Notes: generated by a model from the letters alone, not told the origin. DNA of 64,000 nucleotides from Neocallimastix lanati (nom. inval.) (GCA_016946835.1 JACVTC010000023.1:367001-431000), one strand, 5' to 3'. Shown: positions 12,401-23,665, counted from the stretch's first letter. Numbers and translations: made by a program.

Positions 12401-13401
12401 GACTTAAACGTGACTATTATTGGACTAATATGATTCTTGATGTTAAGTATATTGTAAAAACCTGTGAAAGATGCCAATTATTTAGACCCCAGTCATTTAA
12501 CTATCAAACAGAAGACATTGCTACTAAACCAGGATTACCGTTTTCAAGAGTTGGTTTAGATATTATAGGCCCACTCCCAACAACAAAGAAAGGAAATAAA
12601 TATATATTAGTCTTAGTTGATTATCTAACAAAATGGGTTGAAGCAAAACCAAAACAAAATATTGAATCCGATGATGTAATTGAATTTTTATCTGATATTT
12701 TTGCTCGATTTGGAATACCTGAAGTAATCGTAACTGATAATGGTCCACAATTCTGCTCCGATAAAACAAAAGCATTTCTTGATTTATATGGCGTTTTCGT
12801 TCAATTTATTGCTACTTATCATCCTGAGTCAAATGGTGAAGTTGAAAACCGCAATAAAGAAATTGGAAAATACTAAAGATTATTATGCAACAAAAACACT
12901 TCTATATGGGATGAAATATTACCAAGTGCGTTATGGGCTTTACGTACTTGTAAAAATGAAACAACAAAATTTTCAAGTTTTGATTTGTTGTATGGTCGTC
13001 GTGACCTTCAGCCATTTGAATTAATGTTGAACTTAGACAAAAAGGAAAATTATGAAAGCGAAGATGAATTTTTAATTAGAAGGTTTACTACTCATTATAA
13101 ATGGATAAAAGAAGCCATAAGCAATATTCAAACTGCCAATAAAATATGGGAAGATAGAAGAAAACAAGTTAAAAGACTTAAAGCAGAATATAAACCTGGT
13201 GACTTAGTATTAGTTAAATATATAAACAGAAGAAAACTTGATCCTTATTTCTTAGTACCAATGAAAATAGTTAAAAAACAATTTAACACAGTAACGCTTT
13301 GTGATCCAGTTACTAATGAAATAGCCGAAAGAAATGTGCATTTAAAGAATATCGTTCCGTATAGATTATGTGAAATTGAGACTTCAAGGGACGAAGTCTG
13401 A
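9403..13401 (+). pseudogene. Pol of element 1 (protease, RT, RNase H, integrase) with two nonsense codons
   Basis: One frame of about 1330 codons from the slip site to TGA 13399-13401, broken by TAG at 11605-11607 (where relatives have an RSFLG-like motif, here followed by SFLGAVGYY) and TAA at 12874-12876 (relatives read GKQLR). Domains: Asn/Glu-rich N-terminus; protease with AFLDTGVS near 10190; RT with LCVDFRKLN near 11065 and YVDD at 11368-11379; RNase H (RTDAS, TDLEGTA, YTDHKPL); integrase HHCC (HKIGH ... CERCQ), catalytic Asp in GLDIIG and VTDNGPQF, and Glu in EVENRN. It ends in ETSRDEV, a tail also retained by element 2. Because everything else is open, the two stops look recent. Stop-codon suppression is possible but unsupported. 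Confidence 0.92.
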
Positions 13402-13418
13402 TCTTAGGGGTGGCATCA
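13379..13418 (+). promoter_or_regulatory. Terminal pol hairpin and polypurine tract of element 1
   Basis: AGACTTC (13379-13385) and GAAGTCT (13393-13399) form a perfect 7-bp stem over the last pol codons and the stop. The G-rich run AGGGGTGG and then CATCA lead straight into the 3' LTR. Element 2 keeps the same hairpin before its PPT. Confidence 0.6.
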
Positions 13419-14250
13419 TGTTACGATACAAATAATAAATAAAAAATAAATAAAAAATTAAATAAACTATTAAGATTAATTAATAAATAAATAAGAATAA
13501 ATACTAAAGTATTAAAATATATAATAAGGAAATTAAATAATGTATAAATAATTAAATTATTTAAAATAATGTATTAATTGTATTTATTTAATATTGTAAT
13601 AGTAAACAAATAGATATTTTATTATAAATAATTAAAATTATATTTATTATTATTTTATATTTTATTATAAAATTTTTATTATACTTTATTATATTTTTAT
13701 TATTATCTTATATTAAATATTATATTAAAATTATATTTTATTATATTTTATTATTATAAAATTATTATATTTTTGTTATTATATTTTTATTATATTTTAT
13801 ATTTTTATTTTTATTTTTACTCCAATCAAATAAATGTTTTAATGATATAAAAAGAACAAAGTAAAACAATACTTTAGTTCTTCCTCTTCTTTCAACTTTA
13901 TTTTTATATTTTTCTTTTAATTTTTCGAGAATGAAATAGTAAATATTTAGTATTAGTATTAATAAATAATTAAATAAATAATTATATAAAATTAAATTGT
14001 TCTCTAGTTAAATTGATTAGTTTTGTTTTTGTGTTTTATTATAGTTAAAGATAAAAATAATTTTGGTTAGTTTAAATATTTAGTTTGTTTTGGTAATTTA
14101 GTTTTAATTTAGAGATAAATTTTATTAAAATATTTATTTAAGTTATTTATATTAGAATAGTTAAAATAATATTTATTTTGTTAGTGAAAAATTAAATTTT
14201 TAATTATTAGAATATATTATTTTTTTTTAACAATCTTCAATTCTGTACCA
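13419..14250 (+). repeat. 3' LTR of element 1
   Basis: A near-identical copy of 6429-7261. It ends TGTACCA and is followed by ATTT, then the TG of element 2. Confidence 0.95.
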
Positions 14251-14254
14251 ATTT

Positions 14255-14954
14255 TGATCCGGAACTAGCTTATTTACCTCAAATAAGCATATATAGGAAT
14301 GATAAAAAAAAAATATAAAATGTTTATAATAATGAAATTATTTAAAATTAAAATAGTTATAAAAAAAAAAAATTATTTATAATAAAATTATTTATAATAA
14401 AAATAATTATCTATAAATTGTTTTTAATAAAATAAATACAGAAATATTTAATTCTGTATAAAATTAAATCGATTGACAATACTAACTATTATTTTTATTG
14501 TTTTCTCTAAAATAGATTATTATTTTCTGTATTCTTTTTACAATAATAAACTTTATGAGAATATAATATTAATAATTTACAAGAATATTAAATTATATAT
14601 TAATTGATAAATTAAAACATTATTAGAATAGATAGTTAAAATTTTAAATATAAATAAATCATTAATAATTATACAACTATATTTTAAAATAGATACTTTA
14701 GAATAGGTTAATTTTAAAATATATTAATATTAAAATAATATTCATAATAGAATAATATAAATAAATGTATATGTTAATGTTCAATTCAAGATTCATGTAA
14801 AAAAAACTATAAAAGGAAGAAATTTTCTTTCTTTTGAAGACGACAATAAAATAAAATAAAAATTTATAAAATATCTTTTTAAACTAATAAAAATTTATTT
14901 ATAATATTTAATATTGTGTTTTTAAAATATTGTGTGTGATCTGTGCCCATATCA
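14255..14954 (+). repeat. 5' LTR of element 2
   Basis: TGATCCGGAACTAGC ... GATCTGTGCCCATATCA. Matches 18923-19642 except for small indels. TATA (ACTATAAAAGG) near 14807 is followed at once by AAAAGGAAGAAA paired with TTTCTTTCTTTT. Confidence 0.93.
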
Positions 14955-14959
14955 GAAAT

Positions 14960-14977
14960 TGGTGGAGAATCCGGGCG
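14960..14977 (+). promoter_or_regulatory. tRNA primer-binding site of element 2
   Basis: TGGTGGAGAATCCGGGCG starts 5 nt after the LTR. Its complement ends ATTCTCC-A-CCA, which fits a tRNA 3' end. It differs from the PBS of element 1, so the two elements would use different tRNAs. Confidence 0.75.
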
Positions 14978-15039
14978 CACACACAAAAATATGAAATAAA
15001 CACATAAATTAATATTATAAAGAATAGATTTTTTTATAT

Positions 15040-15142
15040 TTTGTTTCAGAGGAAACAAAGATTTTATTTTTTTTAAAGAAGTTTCGGAGGAAACTTAAAT
15101 TTATTATTTTTATTACTTTTGTAAAAGTTTCAGAGGAAACTT
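15040..15142 (+). promoter_or_regulatory. Three iterated leader stem-loops with RGAG tetraloops
   Basis: At 15039-15058, 15079-15096 and 15125-15142: GTTTC-AGAG-GAAAC, GTTTC-GGAG-GAAAC and GTTTC-AGAG-GAAAC. The flanking pairs are TTT/AAA in the first and AA/TT in the other two, a compensatory change that supports real folding. They lie between PBS and gag, where packaging signals of retroelements usually sit. The role is inferred. Confidence 0.65.
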
Positions 15143-15329
15143 ATTTTAAATTTACCTTTTTTTATTAAATCTTTTCGTTTATATTTTTTATAAAAAAAAA
15201 AAAAAATAAATTTTTTTTTATTAGTTTTCTCATAAAAATATTTTGTGTGGCATAAGATATTGTTACACAATCTTTATATTTTTAAATAATATTTTTATTA
15301 AAAAAAAAAAAATAATAATAAAATTTTTT

Positions 15330-15570
15330 ATTTTTATATTATTAAATAATTATTTTTATATATGAAAAAAAAAAAAAAAAAAAATTTTTTTTTCTCAATT
15401 TTATATTATTAAATAATTTTTTTTCCTCAATTTTATATTATTAAATATTTTTTTTTATAAAAAAATATATATATATTCAATTCTATATTATTAAATAACC
15501 TTTTTATAAAATATATATATATATATTTTTCTCAATTTTATATTATTAAATAACTTTTATTTATAAAAAA
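15330..15570 (+). repeat. Degenerate AT tandem repeat in the element 2 leader
   Basis: About five copies of a 35-60 bp unit with the core TTTTATATTATTAAATAA, separated by T runs and TATATA tracts. Confidence 0.6.
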
Positions 15571-15587
15571 AAAATTTTTATTTTAAG

Positions 15588-16836
15588 ATGAAAATCAGTG
15601 AAATTTCCAGTATGATTCCTAGATTAGGAAATCATGATAGGGATATAGAAAGTTGGGCCGAGGAGTTCCAAAGAATTATGGAACTTGCTAACATTGAGGA
15701 ACTAAAAAGGATTTTCGCGTGGGCAAAAGAGTGCGTTCAGGGACGTCTTAAGGGTATACTCGAAGACCTTAAGACTATAGATGATGATGATGTTACTTAT
15801 CCCAATATTAACGAAATGAAAAACTGCTATTGAAGATTATCTGGAGGTTACCCAACAAGAAAAATGCTTTAATTTAAAGGCACTCAAAATAAGAAGAAAC
15901 GAAACTATTAGGGATTTTAATTGGAGATATAATAACTTACATAATTCATTAAACCCTGAATCCCAGGAATTTATCACAATTAAAGATTATTGTAATTCTA
16001 TATCAAGTAGACCTTTTGCCAGAACCCAAGTAATTACTGCTCAACCAGATACACTTGAAGAGGCACTCCAAATTGCTGAATTAGCTGAAAATGCAACTGA
16101 AGCACCAAACATTTCGAATAACATAATAATGGCTCTGGGAAATGAAAATAATAGTTTTCAATACAATCCTTATTATATGCCCAATATCTCTCCTTTTAAT
16201 TTCTTACACAATAATCCTTATTATGACACTTTTGATAACAACATAAATCCCATCCTTTATACTAATAATAAATCCTTCAATATTCCTAATAACAATGGAA
16301 ATATGAATTATAGATATAATAGAAAGTATAATAATTATTATAATACTTTTTCTAATCTTTATAATAATAATGAATACAATAACCGATTTAATCACGGATT
16401 AAACAATAACAATTCTCAATATGACCCTTATAACAATTATTATAATAATAATTTTAATAATTTTGACAGTTACTATAGGAACAATTTCAATAATAATTAT
16501 TTGAAAAATGATAATAATCTTAATAAAATTAATAACTTCAATAATACGAGATATAATAGTAATAGCAATAATAATATTAATAATGAAAGATTCCTCACAA
16601 ACAATGTAAACAATGATAGGAATTTGAATAAACAAGCTAAAAATAATAATTATAATAATGTCAATAATAACAATTATATTAATAATAATAGTAAAACATT
16701 AAAATGTTTTAAATGCAATCAATTCGGACATAAATTACAAGATTGTCCATATTCTTATCGTGAATTAGCCATAATGGAAGAAGAAGGAAAGCTTAGTATC
16801 AATAATATTAATAATAACAATAAGCCTTTAAACTAA
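15588..16836 (+). pseudogene. Gag of element 2, one frameshift
   Basis: Starts MKISEISSMIPRLG, closely like Gag of element 1. At about 15821-15826 an extra A in an A run (codons for NEMK, then out of frame into a stop at 15831-15833) breaks the frame; the protein resumes one frame over as TAIEDYLEVTQQEK and runs to TAA 16834-16836. Later parts: FNWRYNN helix, LEEALQIAELAE acidic helix, a long Asn/Tyr-rich stretch, and the zinc knuckle CFKCNQFGHKLQDC near 16700-16745. The stop follows CCT TTA AAC, the slippery site. Homopolymer indels explain this break and two later ones in pol, so check for sequencing error first. Confidence 0.88.
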
Positions 16837-16860
16837 TTAATGGGAGAAGGAATACTCCCA
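16827..16860 (+). promoter_or_regulatory. -1 frameshift cassette of element 2
   Basis: Heptamer T TTA AAC at 16827-16833 directly before the gag stop, a 7-nt spacer, then TGGGAG / CTCCCA (16841-16846 and 16855-16860) with an 8-nt loop. Compared with element 1 the third G-C pair replaces A-T, a compensatory change. The -1 frame reads INGRRNTPRNQ, matching LNGRRKTSNNQ of element 1. Confidence 0.85.
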
Positions 16861-17083
16861 GAAATCAAACCTATTCACATCAACCAATAATTCATACTAT
16901 ACAAGACCCTTCTGAACAGGAAATTGTTGCTGCGGCCATTAGATAAACAAAAAATAAAATTGATAATACACCTTATCATCAAAAAACGATTAAAGAAAAC
17001 TTATTATCAAACCCGCAACCTATTAAAATTCCTGCTAATAATAATACGATGGAAATGGAAATGGATAACGTTAATAATGATAA

Positions 17084-17114
17084 AAATAATAATAATAATA
17101 ATAATAATTATAAT

Positions 17115-17206
<92 letters not shown>

Positions 17207-17235
17207 TAATAATAATACTGATAATTATAATAATA
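17084..17235 (+). repeat. AAT trinucleotide run coding poly-Asn
   Basis: Almost pure AAT with a few GAT, TAT and ACT interruptions inside the pol N-terminal region. In the pol frame it encodes Asn. Confidence 0.85.
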
Positions 17236-18882
17236 ATAGTACGATTAGTTTTAGTAATAAAGACAATAATAATACCAACGACATTTATAATTCAAATATT
17301 CTTGGGAATACTGAATCCTTAAAAATTTTAGATCCATCTATTATTAGTCAACCTTCTATTCAGAAAACAAAACAAAAAAAGTAAAAAACAAAGGGCAAAA
17401 GAAATTATTGAATTAGCTAAAGAGATAGAACTACCTAGCCAAAAGAAACAAGAAAATAATGATATCAATAATAATAGTAATAATAATATAATAAAAAAAG
17501 TAAAAATAATAGGTGATCAAAAACGATATGACATAGTACATGATGTAGGAGATACTGTAGCCAACATAACAATTGGACAATTACTAGATTTGAATCCTAA
17601 ATTAAGAACAGAATTGTCTAAATCTCTTAAGCTAACAACGATGACTACAATTAATGAAGCCATTTATAACGAAGAAGATATATTATCAACTATTAAACAA
17701 GATAAAATAGTAAAAACTCATGGAAAAGTTGAAGGAGTTGATACAATTATATACTTAGATTCATGTTCTAGCATTAACTTGATTACTAAAAGTTTTCTAA
17801 TAAAAAATAACATAAATATAAGTCCTTTATCACAGATAAAAGAAACTTTTCTTCAAGCATTCAATAATGAAACCATAGTCTCCAAACTTTTCGAGATTGA
17901 AATAACCATAGGAGATATTACTCTTAAAGAAATTTTCAGACTCACTGAAAAGGATGATATATTTAATGTATTAATTGGTGTTGATACTTTGAGACATATG
18001 AAATTGATTATCGATTTTACAGATAACAATTTATATCAAAAATTAGACGATATTAAAAAAAATTGGAAGTATTGAAAATGTTTCTACCCTTCATTACGAG
18101 GAATTTAATAACGATTTTAATGATCTAAATTCCAACGATAATGTAAATGAAATAAATTATTTGAAAGGAAATAATAGTAATGAATTATATTGTGATAATA
18201 AAAACAATGATTTAAACAAAAATAATGGTTTAAATAAAAATAAGAATTTGAATAAAAGTAATAATTTCAATAAAGAAAATGGTTTAAATAATGGCTTAAA
18301 TAAAAATGAGAACTTCAATAAAAATATTAAACCGAATAACAATAAAAATTCTCTTAATTTAAATAAAGATATTGATTTAGATAAAAATAAAAATTTAACT
18401 AATAATAATAATAATATTGACTCAAATGAAAATTTTGACTTTAATATAAATATAAACATAAATAGAAATGATGATTTTATTGATATAAATAAAAATAATG
18501 TAATAAATTCGAAAAATGAAAATTTCTTAAATAATAATTATATTGAAAATGATGAAGCAGCTATAGAATATCTTTTATGTACCCAAGATAAATACGAGAA
18601 GATCTTTATTAATGATAATAAGAATAAATCTAAGGAAGAATTAATAGAAGAAATCATTGAGGGAACAGATGAAGACAAAAGACAAGCCCTTAAACAATTA
18701 TTAGAAAACAACGAAGAATTACTAGCTATCAGCACTGATGATTTGGGAAAATCGAAACTATTAGCTCATGAAATTAAGTTAAATCCAAATCAAAAACCTA
18801 TTAAGCAGAGGAAATATAGAATTGCTGACAAAAAGAAAATGGAGATCTTAAGAGAAGAAATTCAAAAACTCCGAGACAATGA

Positions 18883-18922
18883 GACTTCAAGGGACGAAGT
18901 CCATAGTTAAGCGGGGAGATTC
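18883..18922 (+). promoter_or_regulatory. Pol-end hairpin and polypurine tract of element 2
   Basis: GACTTC / GAAGTC hairpin as in element 1, then GCGGGGAG and ATTC before the 3' LTR at 18923. Confidence 0.6.
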
Positions 18923-19642
18923 TGATCCGGAACTAGCTTATTTACTTCAAATAAGCATACATAAAAATGATAAAAAGAAAAAAATATAAAATGTTTATAA
19001 TAATGAAATTATTTAAAATTAAAATAGTTATAATAAAAAAAAAAAGAATTTATTTATAATAAAATTATTTATAATAAAATTATTTATAATAAAAATAATT
19101 ATCTATAAATTGTTTTTAATAAAATAAATACAGAAATATTTAATTCTGTATAAAATTAAATCGATTGACAATACTAACTATTATTTTTATTATTTTCTAT
19201 AAAATAGATTATTTTTTTCTGTATTCTTTTTACAATAATAAACTTTATGAGAATATAATATTAATAATTTACAAGAATATTAAATTATATATTAATTGAT
19301 AAATTAAAACATTATTAGAATAGATAGTTAAAATTTTAAATATAAATAAATCATTAATAATTATACAACTATATTTTAAAATAAATACTTTAGAATAGGT
19401 TAATTTTAAAATATATTAATATTAAAATAACATCCATAATAGAATAATATAAATAAATATATATGTTATTGTTCAATTCAAGATTCATGTAAAAAACTAT
19501 AAAAGGAAGAAATTTTCTTTCTTTTGAAGACGACAATAAAATAAAATAAAAATTTATAAAATACTTTTAAACTAATAAAAATTTATTTATAATATTTAAT
19601 ATTGTGTTTTTAAAATATTGTGTGTGATCTGTGCCCATATCA
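18923..19642 (+). repeat. 3' LTR of element 2
   Basis: Copy of 14255-14954. Ends CCATATCA, then ATTT, then the TG of the next LTR. Confidence 0.93.
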
Positions 19643-19646
19643 ATTT

Positions 19647-20919
19647 TGATACAAGATGAAAAGAAAAATAATGATATTTTAAAATTATTATTAAATTTGT
19701 TAAAGTTTAAGGATAATTTGGTCTTAACGATTAGGTCAAGATGCCAAATTATAGTAATTAATTAATAATTTAATTTTACTCTTATTTAAACATATTGTTA
19801 TTAGTAAATTTTATAATTAAGTTTTTATTTAAAATATAAATTTTATTTAATTTTAATAATATTTTATTACATTATTATTTTATATAATTATTACTATAAT
19901 TTAAATTACAATAATCCTACAAAGGATTAATCAAAAGATTTAAACATGTATTTATATAAAATAATTAATTATTAAAATATTAATTATTAATATGAATATG
20001 TAATAGTATTAATATAAGTTTGATATTGATAATATAAAGTAAGATAGTAATATAAATATTTAATATAAATAAAATATAAGAATATAATATGTAGAAATTA
20101 ATTTAATATGACAATCACGTGTTTACATTATTTAATATATATTAATTTCAATATGTTAATAATATTTAGTAATTAGTTGGTCTAGACTAATTCCTAAATA
20201 TTTTAATAAAGTTAATTTAATAATAATTATTATATTATTATTTTTTAATATTGAAATTCAAATAACTGAATTATTGAAATTGAAATTGAAATTGAAATTC
20301 AGTTATTATCTTAACAAAATTATATTAATTATATAAAGTTTGAAAAATATATATTATTATAAAATTAATTATATAAAAATGGTGAATTATATTAATTATA
20401 AATCATATAAAATAATATTATTATAGTATAAAATTTAATTATTATAATATAAACTTTTATATTAATGTTTATATAAAATATAATAATTATGATTTAATAT
20501 AGAGATAATAATTATAAAAAAAAAAATATATAAAAATATTATTATAAAAAAAAAAAAAAAAAAAAAAACTTGTTAATAAATTATTGATATATGTTAATTA
20601 GTAATAGTTGATTTAATATAAGAAAAATGTTTTAATTAGTTAAGATAGTAGTTTAGTTATTAGTTTTAATAAAATTAGTTGTTTAAGTAATTAATTGTAG
20701 AATATTATAATTAAATTATAATTATTAATAGTTAATTAATATGATAAAAATAAAATAAAATAAAAATAAAATATTACAAAACAAATATCCTAAAATAAAA
20801 ATTTTAAATAACTAAATAAAATAATTAATATTATTATTAGAATATATAATTTAATACAATTCCCCAGTGTAGCGCCCAAAACTATTGTAAATACGAATAT
20901 TTAAAAATATATCGTATCA
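19647..20919. repeat. Solo LTR (TGATAC...GTATCA family) split by a nested LTR
   Basis: Ends TGATACAAGATG and ATATCGTATCA give a 6-bp terminal inverted repeat. ATTT lies on both sides (19643-19646 and 20920-20923). Interrupted 51 bp from its left end by LTR B1. No coding. Confidence 0.75.
19698..20316 (-). repeat. Nested solo LTR B, copy 1
   Basis: TGTTAAAGTTTAAGG ... GTTATTATCTTAACA, flanked by AAATT on both sides (19693-19697 and 20317-20321), a 5-bp duplication. Inverted relative to copy 2 (29306-29944); strand assignment is only relative. Contains CACGTG and ends in a GAAATT-rich repeat. Confidence 0.85.
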
Positions 20920-20924
20920 ATTTT

Positions 20925-21301
20925 TGTAAGAAATTTAGATAAATTTATTATAAAATTTATCTATCTTTCTTATTTAATACATTAATTTAATACATTAAAT
21001 TATTGTATTTATTTTAACCAATAATATATATTTATTAATTTATATATATTTGATTCTCTTAAGTTCTCTTCGAGAAATGAAGAGTTATTATTTTAGAATT
21101 TTGTGTTATTGTTTATTATAAACTTTCTATAATAAACTCTATCTTATATTTAAGTTAAGTATAATTATTTATTTATATTATTTTATATTTATTTAATTAT
21201 ATTTAATTTTATTTTCTCAAATTAATGTTAATTAGTAATAATTAATGTTAATTTGTAGTTAAGAAATTATTTATAATTAATTTTATAAGTAATTTCTTAC
21301 A
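20925..21301 (+). repeat. Solo LTR G, copy 1, with internal deletion
   Basis: TGTAAGAAATTTAG ... TAATTTCTTACA. The CTCTTAAGTTCTCTTCGAG hairpin is present. About 105 bp found in copies 2 and 3 just after it are missing. Confidence 0.75.
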
Positions 21302-21841
21302 ATAATAACTCTTCTTTTTAGGAAGAAAATATTTTATAAATAATTTAATATGAATATAACAAAAAATAATAATTATAATTATAATGGAATAATTAAATTA
21401 AATAAATTCATTTTATATTATTTACGAAATTTTTTCTTTCTCTCAATTTAAATTTATAAATTTTTTTTGTTTATTTTTTATTTTTCTTTTCATTGTTTAT
21501 GTTTGTTTATGTCATATATATATTATTTATTTTGTTTAATTTATTATTACATTGACTAACAATTCTTTATTATTATATATATTAAACATTATAACTTTAA
21601 AATAATATGACAACACTTATTCTGATTACTTTGCTTATTTACTTTTAAAAATAAGTCTTTATAAATTTCATAAAAATTAACAATATTAAATATTAACTAT
21701 TTTACTTTATTTTATTTTATATAACATGTTTATCTATTATAATATTATATTTATATTATATTTTAATATTATATAATTGTTTTTATATATAACATTATAT
21801 ACATTATATACATTATATACATTATATATATATATTTTTTT

Positions 21842-21872
<31 letters not shown>

Positions 21873-22226
21873 TAAAATGAAATAAAATAAGCAACAAACA
21901 AACAAAAACAAAAACAAAAACAAAAACAAAAAACAAAAAACAAAAACAAAACAAAAATAAAAAACAAGAAAACAAAAATAAACAAAATAAATTAAATAAA
22001 TAAATAAATAATTTAAAAAAGATAAGTATTTGAAATTTTTATTTTTAATAATTAAATAATTTCAAATAATAAATAATTTTAATAATAATAATAATATAAT
22101 AATAATAATTATAATAATGATAATATAAATAAATAATAAATAAATAAATAAATAAATAACAAATAGTAAGTAATAAATAAATAAATAAAATAATTATAAA
22201 TAAATAATAATTTAACATGTAGAATA
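21302..22226. other. AT-rich non-coding stretch with simple repeats
   Basis: No gene seen. Holds a 25-A run near 21847-21871, a CAAAAA/CAAAAAA repeat at about 21894-21985, and AATA/AATAAATAA runs at about 22080-22200. It may be the decayed interior of a retroelement whose left LTR is copy G1. Confidence 0.5.
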
Positions 22227-22326
22227 GTCAACAGGTGTAACACTAACACCAATAGCAGAAGCCGTTCAATTTAGATTGAATAATAATGCTTTCTGTTAAA
22301 CCATTTATTATGGTTTATTTGTTGAC
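22227..22326. other. Unidentified 100-nt cloverleaf-like structure
   Basis: Closing stem GTCAACA (22227-22233) with TGTTGAC (22320-22326). Inside: GGTGT-7 nt-ACACC (22234-22250); an extended arm AGCAGAAGC with GCTTTCTGTT carrying an inner hairpin TTCAAT-TTAG-ATTGAA; and TAAACCAT-5 nt-ATGGTTTA (22297-22317). Read on the minus strand the layout is tRNA-like: a 7-bp acceptor, 2 nt, an arm, a long arm, 3 nt, then a 5-bp stem with a 7-nt loop abutting the acceptor. The last loop lacks the TTCNA consensus, so this is not a standard tRNA. It is much richer in G and C than its surroundings. Function unknown. Confidence 0.5.
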
Positions 22327-23246
22327 AAAATTATAAAATTTAATTATTTAATTTATTTACTAATATATAATTATAAAATAATAAAATAATTAATTATTAA
22401 TTATATATTTAATTTCTACATGTAATATTATGAGAGTAATTCTCATATTTGTGTATAAATTTATACACTAAAAAAAAATTATAAATAAAATATAATATAA
22501 AAATTATAAAATTTTAAATTATTATTTATTTATTTAAGTAGATATATATAATATTTATAATATAAAATTATAAATTAATATTATTCATTTGCTTATTGAA
22601 TAATAAAAATAAATATTATATAAAGTAAATAAACTAAAAATATGAACTTTAATTTATTTACTGTGTAATAATTAAATTATAAATTATATTTATTTATTTG
22701 TTGTATAATTATACATATAAAATATAATATAAAAAAAAAAAAAAAAAAAAAATTATAAAATATTATTATTTATTTATTTAATAAATAATACATATGTATA
22801 ATTTAAATTATTACTTATTCATCTAATGAATAATATAAAGATAATTATAATATAAAATTATAAATTATTATTATTATTTATTTATTTAATATATATGAAA
22901 AATTATATATCATATTCATATAATTTAAAATTCAAATTATTATTATTATTTTTATTCATTTAATGAATAATATACAATATATATATATATTGTAAAATTA
23001 ATTATTATTATTATTATTTATTTATTTATTAATACAAAATATATATAAAATATAATATAAATTTATAAATTATTGTTCATTTAATTATTTATTTAAAATA
23101 AATTTTAATTCAAAATTTAAATTTCAATTTTTTAAATTGAAATTGCAATTAAATATTTATTTTAATTTTATTTAAATTTTATTTCTTTTTAATATTTCTT
23201 AATTTATTATTTCTTAAATTGTTCTTCTTTCATTGAACAATTCAAA
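22327..23246. other. AT-only stretch with diffuse repeats
   Basis: Degenerate repetition of TTATTTATTTAAT and AATATATAAAATTATAAATT motifs about 100 bp apart, a 20-A run near 22732-22751 and TA tracts. No coding potential. Confidence 0.5.
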
Positions 23247-23665
23247 TGAAAAGGAGCAATGTAAGAAATACAAATAAATTTATTAATAATTTATTTACAT
23301 TTCTTAGTTATTATAATTTATTTAATTTAATATTTATTTATTCATTTAATAATATAGTCATTTTATTTAATTTTATATTTATTTATACACTTAATAATTA
23401 TATTTATTTTATTTAATTTATAATTATTTATTCACTTATATTTATATATTAGTTAGAAAACAATATTAAGGTTTTCCCAAGTTAATTGGTTTTACTTAAT
23501 ATTGATTCATCTAGAGTTTTTCCGCTAATCTTTTCTCTAGATGTTAAAAAGTTAAGGTTAGCAAAACTTTCAATAAATTATATAATTTTATATTTTTGGT
23601 TAATATAATTTTTATTTTAAATTTACTACTTCCTTTATAATAATGAATTTATACAAATTCATTAA
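23247..23665 (+). repeat. Polypurine tract and truncated LTR (U3 only)
   Basis: GAAAAGGAGCAA (23248-23259) precedes TGTAAGAAATACAAATAAA at 23260. The U3 part has the interleaved repeats ATCTAGAG / GCTAATCTT / CTCTAGAT / AAGGTTAGC (23509-23562), but no TATA or R hairpin follows, so the LTR is cut short before the next PPT. Confidence 0.6.

Larger units (their letters stand above)
6429..14250 (+). mobile_element. Complete Ty3/gypsy LTR retrotransposon, element 1
   Basis: Order: 5' LTR, PBS, leader, gag, -1 frameshift cassette, protease-RT-RNase H-integrase, PPT, 3' LTR. The two LTRs (833 and 832 bp) differ at only a handful of positions, so insertion is fairly recent. ATTT flanks both ends (6425-6428 and 14251-14254), a 4-bp target duplication. 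The right duplication is directly followed by the TG of element 2. It has a zinc-knuckle Gag, ends in integrase with no chromodomain, and its Pol resembles that of element W on the minus strand more than the first gypsy element. Two in-frame stops make this copy defective. Confidence 0.95.
16827..18910 (+). pseudogene. Truncated Pol of element 2 (protease kept, RT to integrase deleted)
   Basis: Pieces in order: the -1 frame from the slip site, a TAA at 16944-16946, an Asn-rich spacer with a long AAT run, a frameshift in an A run near 17373-17384, a conserved segment (ITIGQLLDLNPKLRTEL) and protease with YLDSCSSINLI near 17750-17785, another A-run shift near 18054-18062, an Asn/Lys repeat region, then the start of RT (KPIKQRKYRIA). 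At about 18871-18884 the sequence jumps straight to the terminal codons ETSRDEV. GAGA occurs on both sides of the join, so a short-homology deletion is likely. The protease motif reads DSC, not the usual DTG/DSG. Confidence 0.85.
14255..19642 (+). mobile_element. Internally deleted Ty3/gypsy retrotransposon, element 2
   Basis: 5' LTR, PBS, structured leader, gag with one frameshift, slippery cassette, N-terminal pol and protease, then an internal deletion that removes nearly all of RT plus RNase H and integrase, then PPT and 3' LTR. Flanked by ATTT (14251-14254 and 19643-19646). The lineage is that of element 1 (same gag start, cassette, ETSRDEV tail) but the LTR is unrelated. It keeps all cis signals (LTR, PBS, PPT), so it could in principle be mobilised in trans. 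Confidence 0.92.

Noticed and set aside
21737-21985. Open frame rich in Phe and Cys on the minus strand
   Set aside because: Translation of CAAAAA-type simple repeats and a poly-A run.
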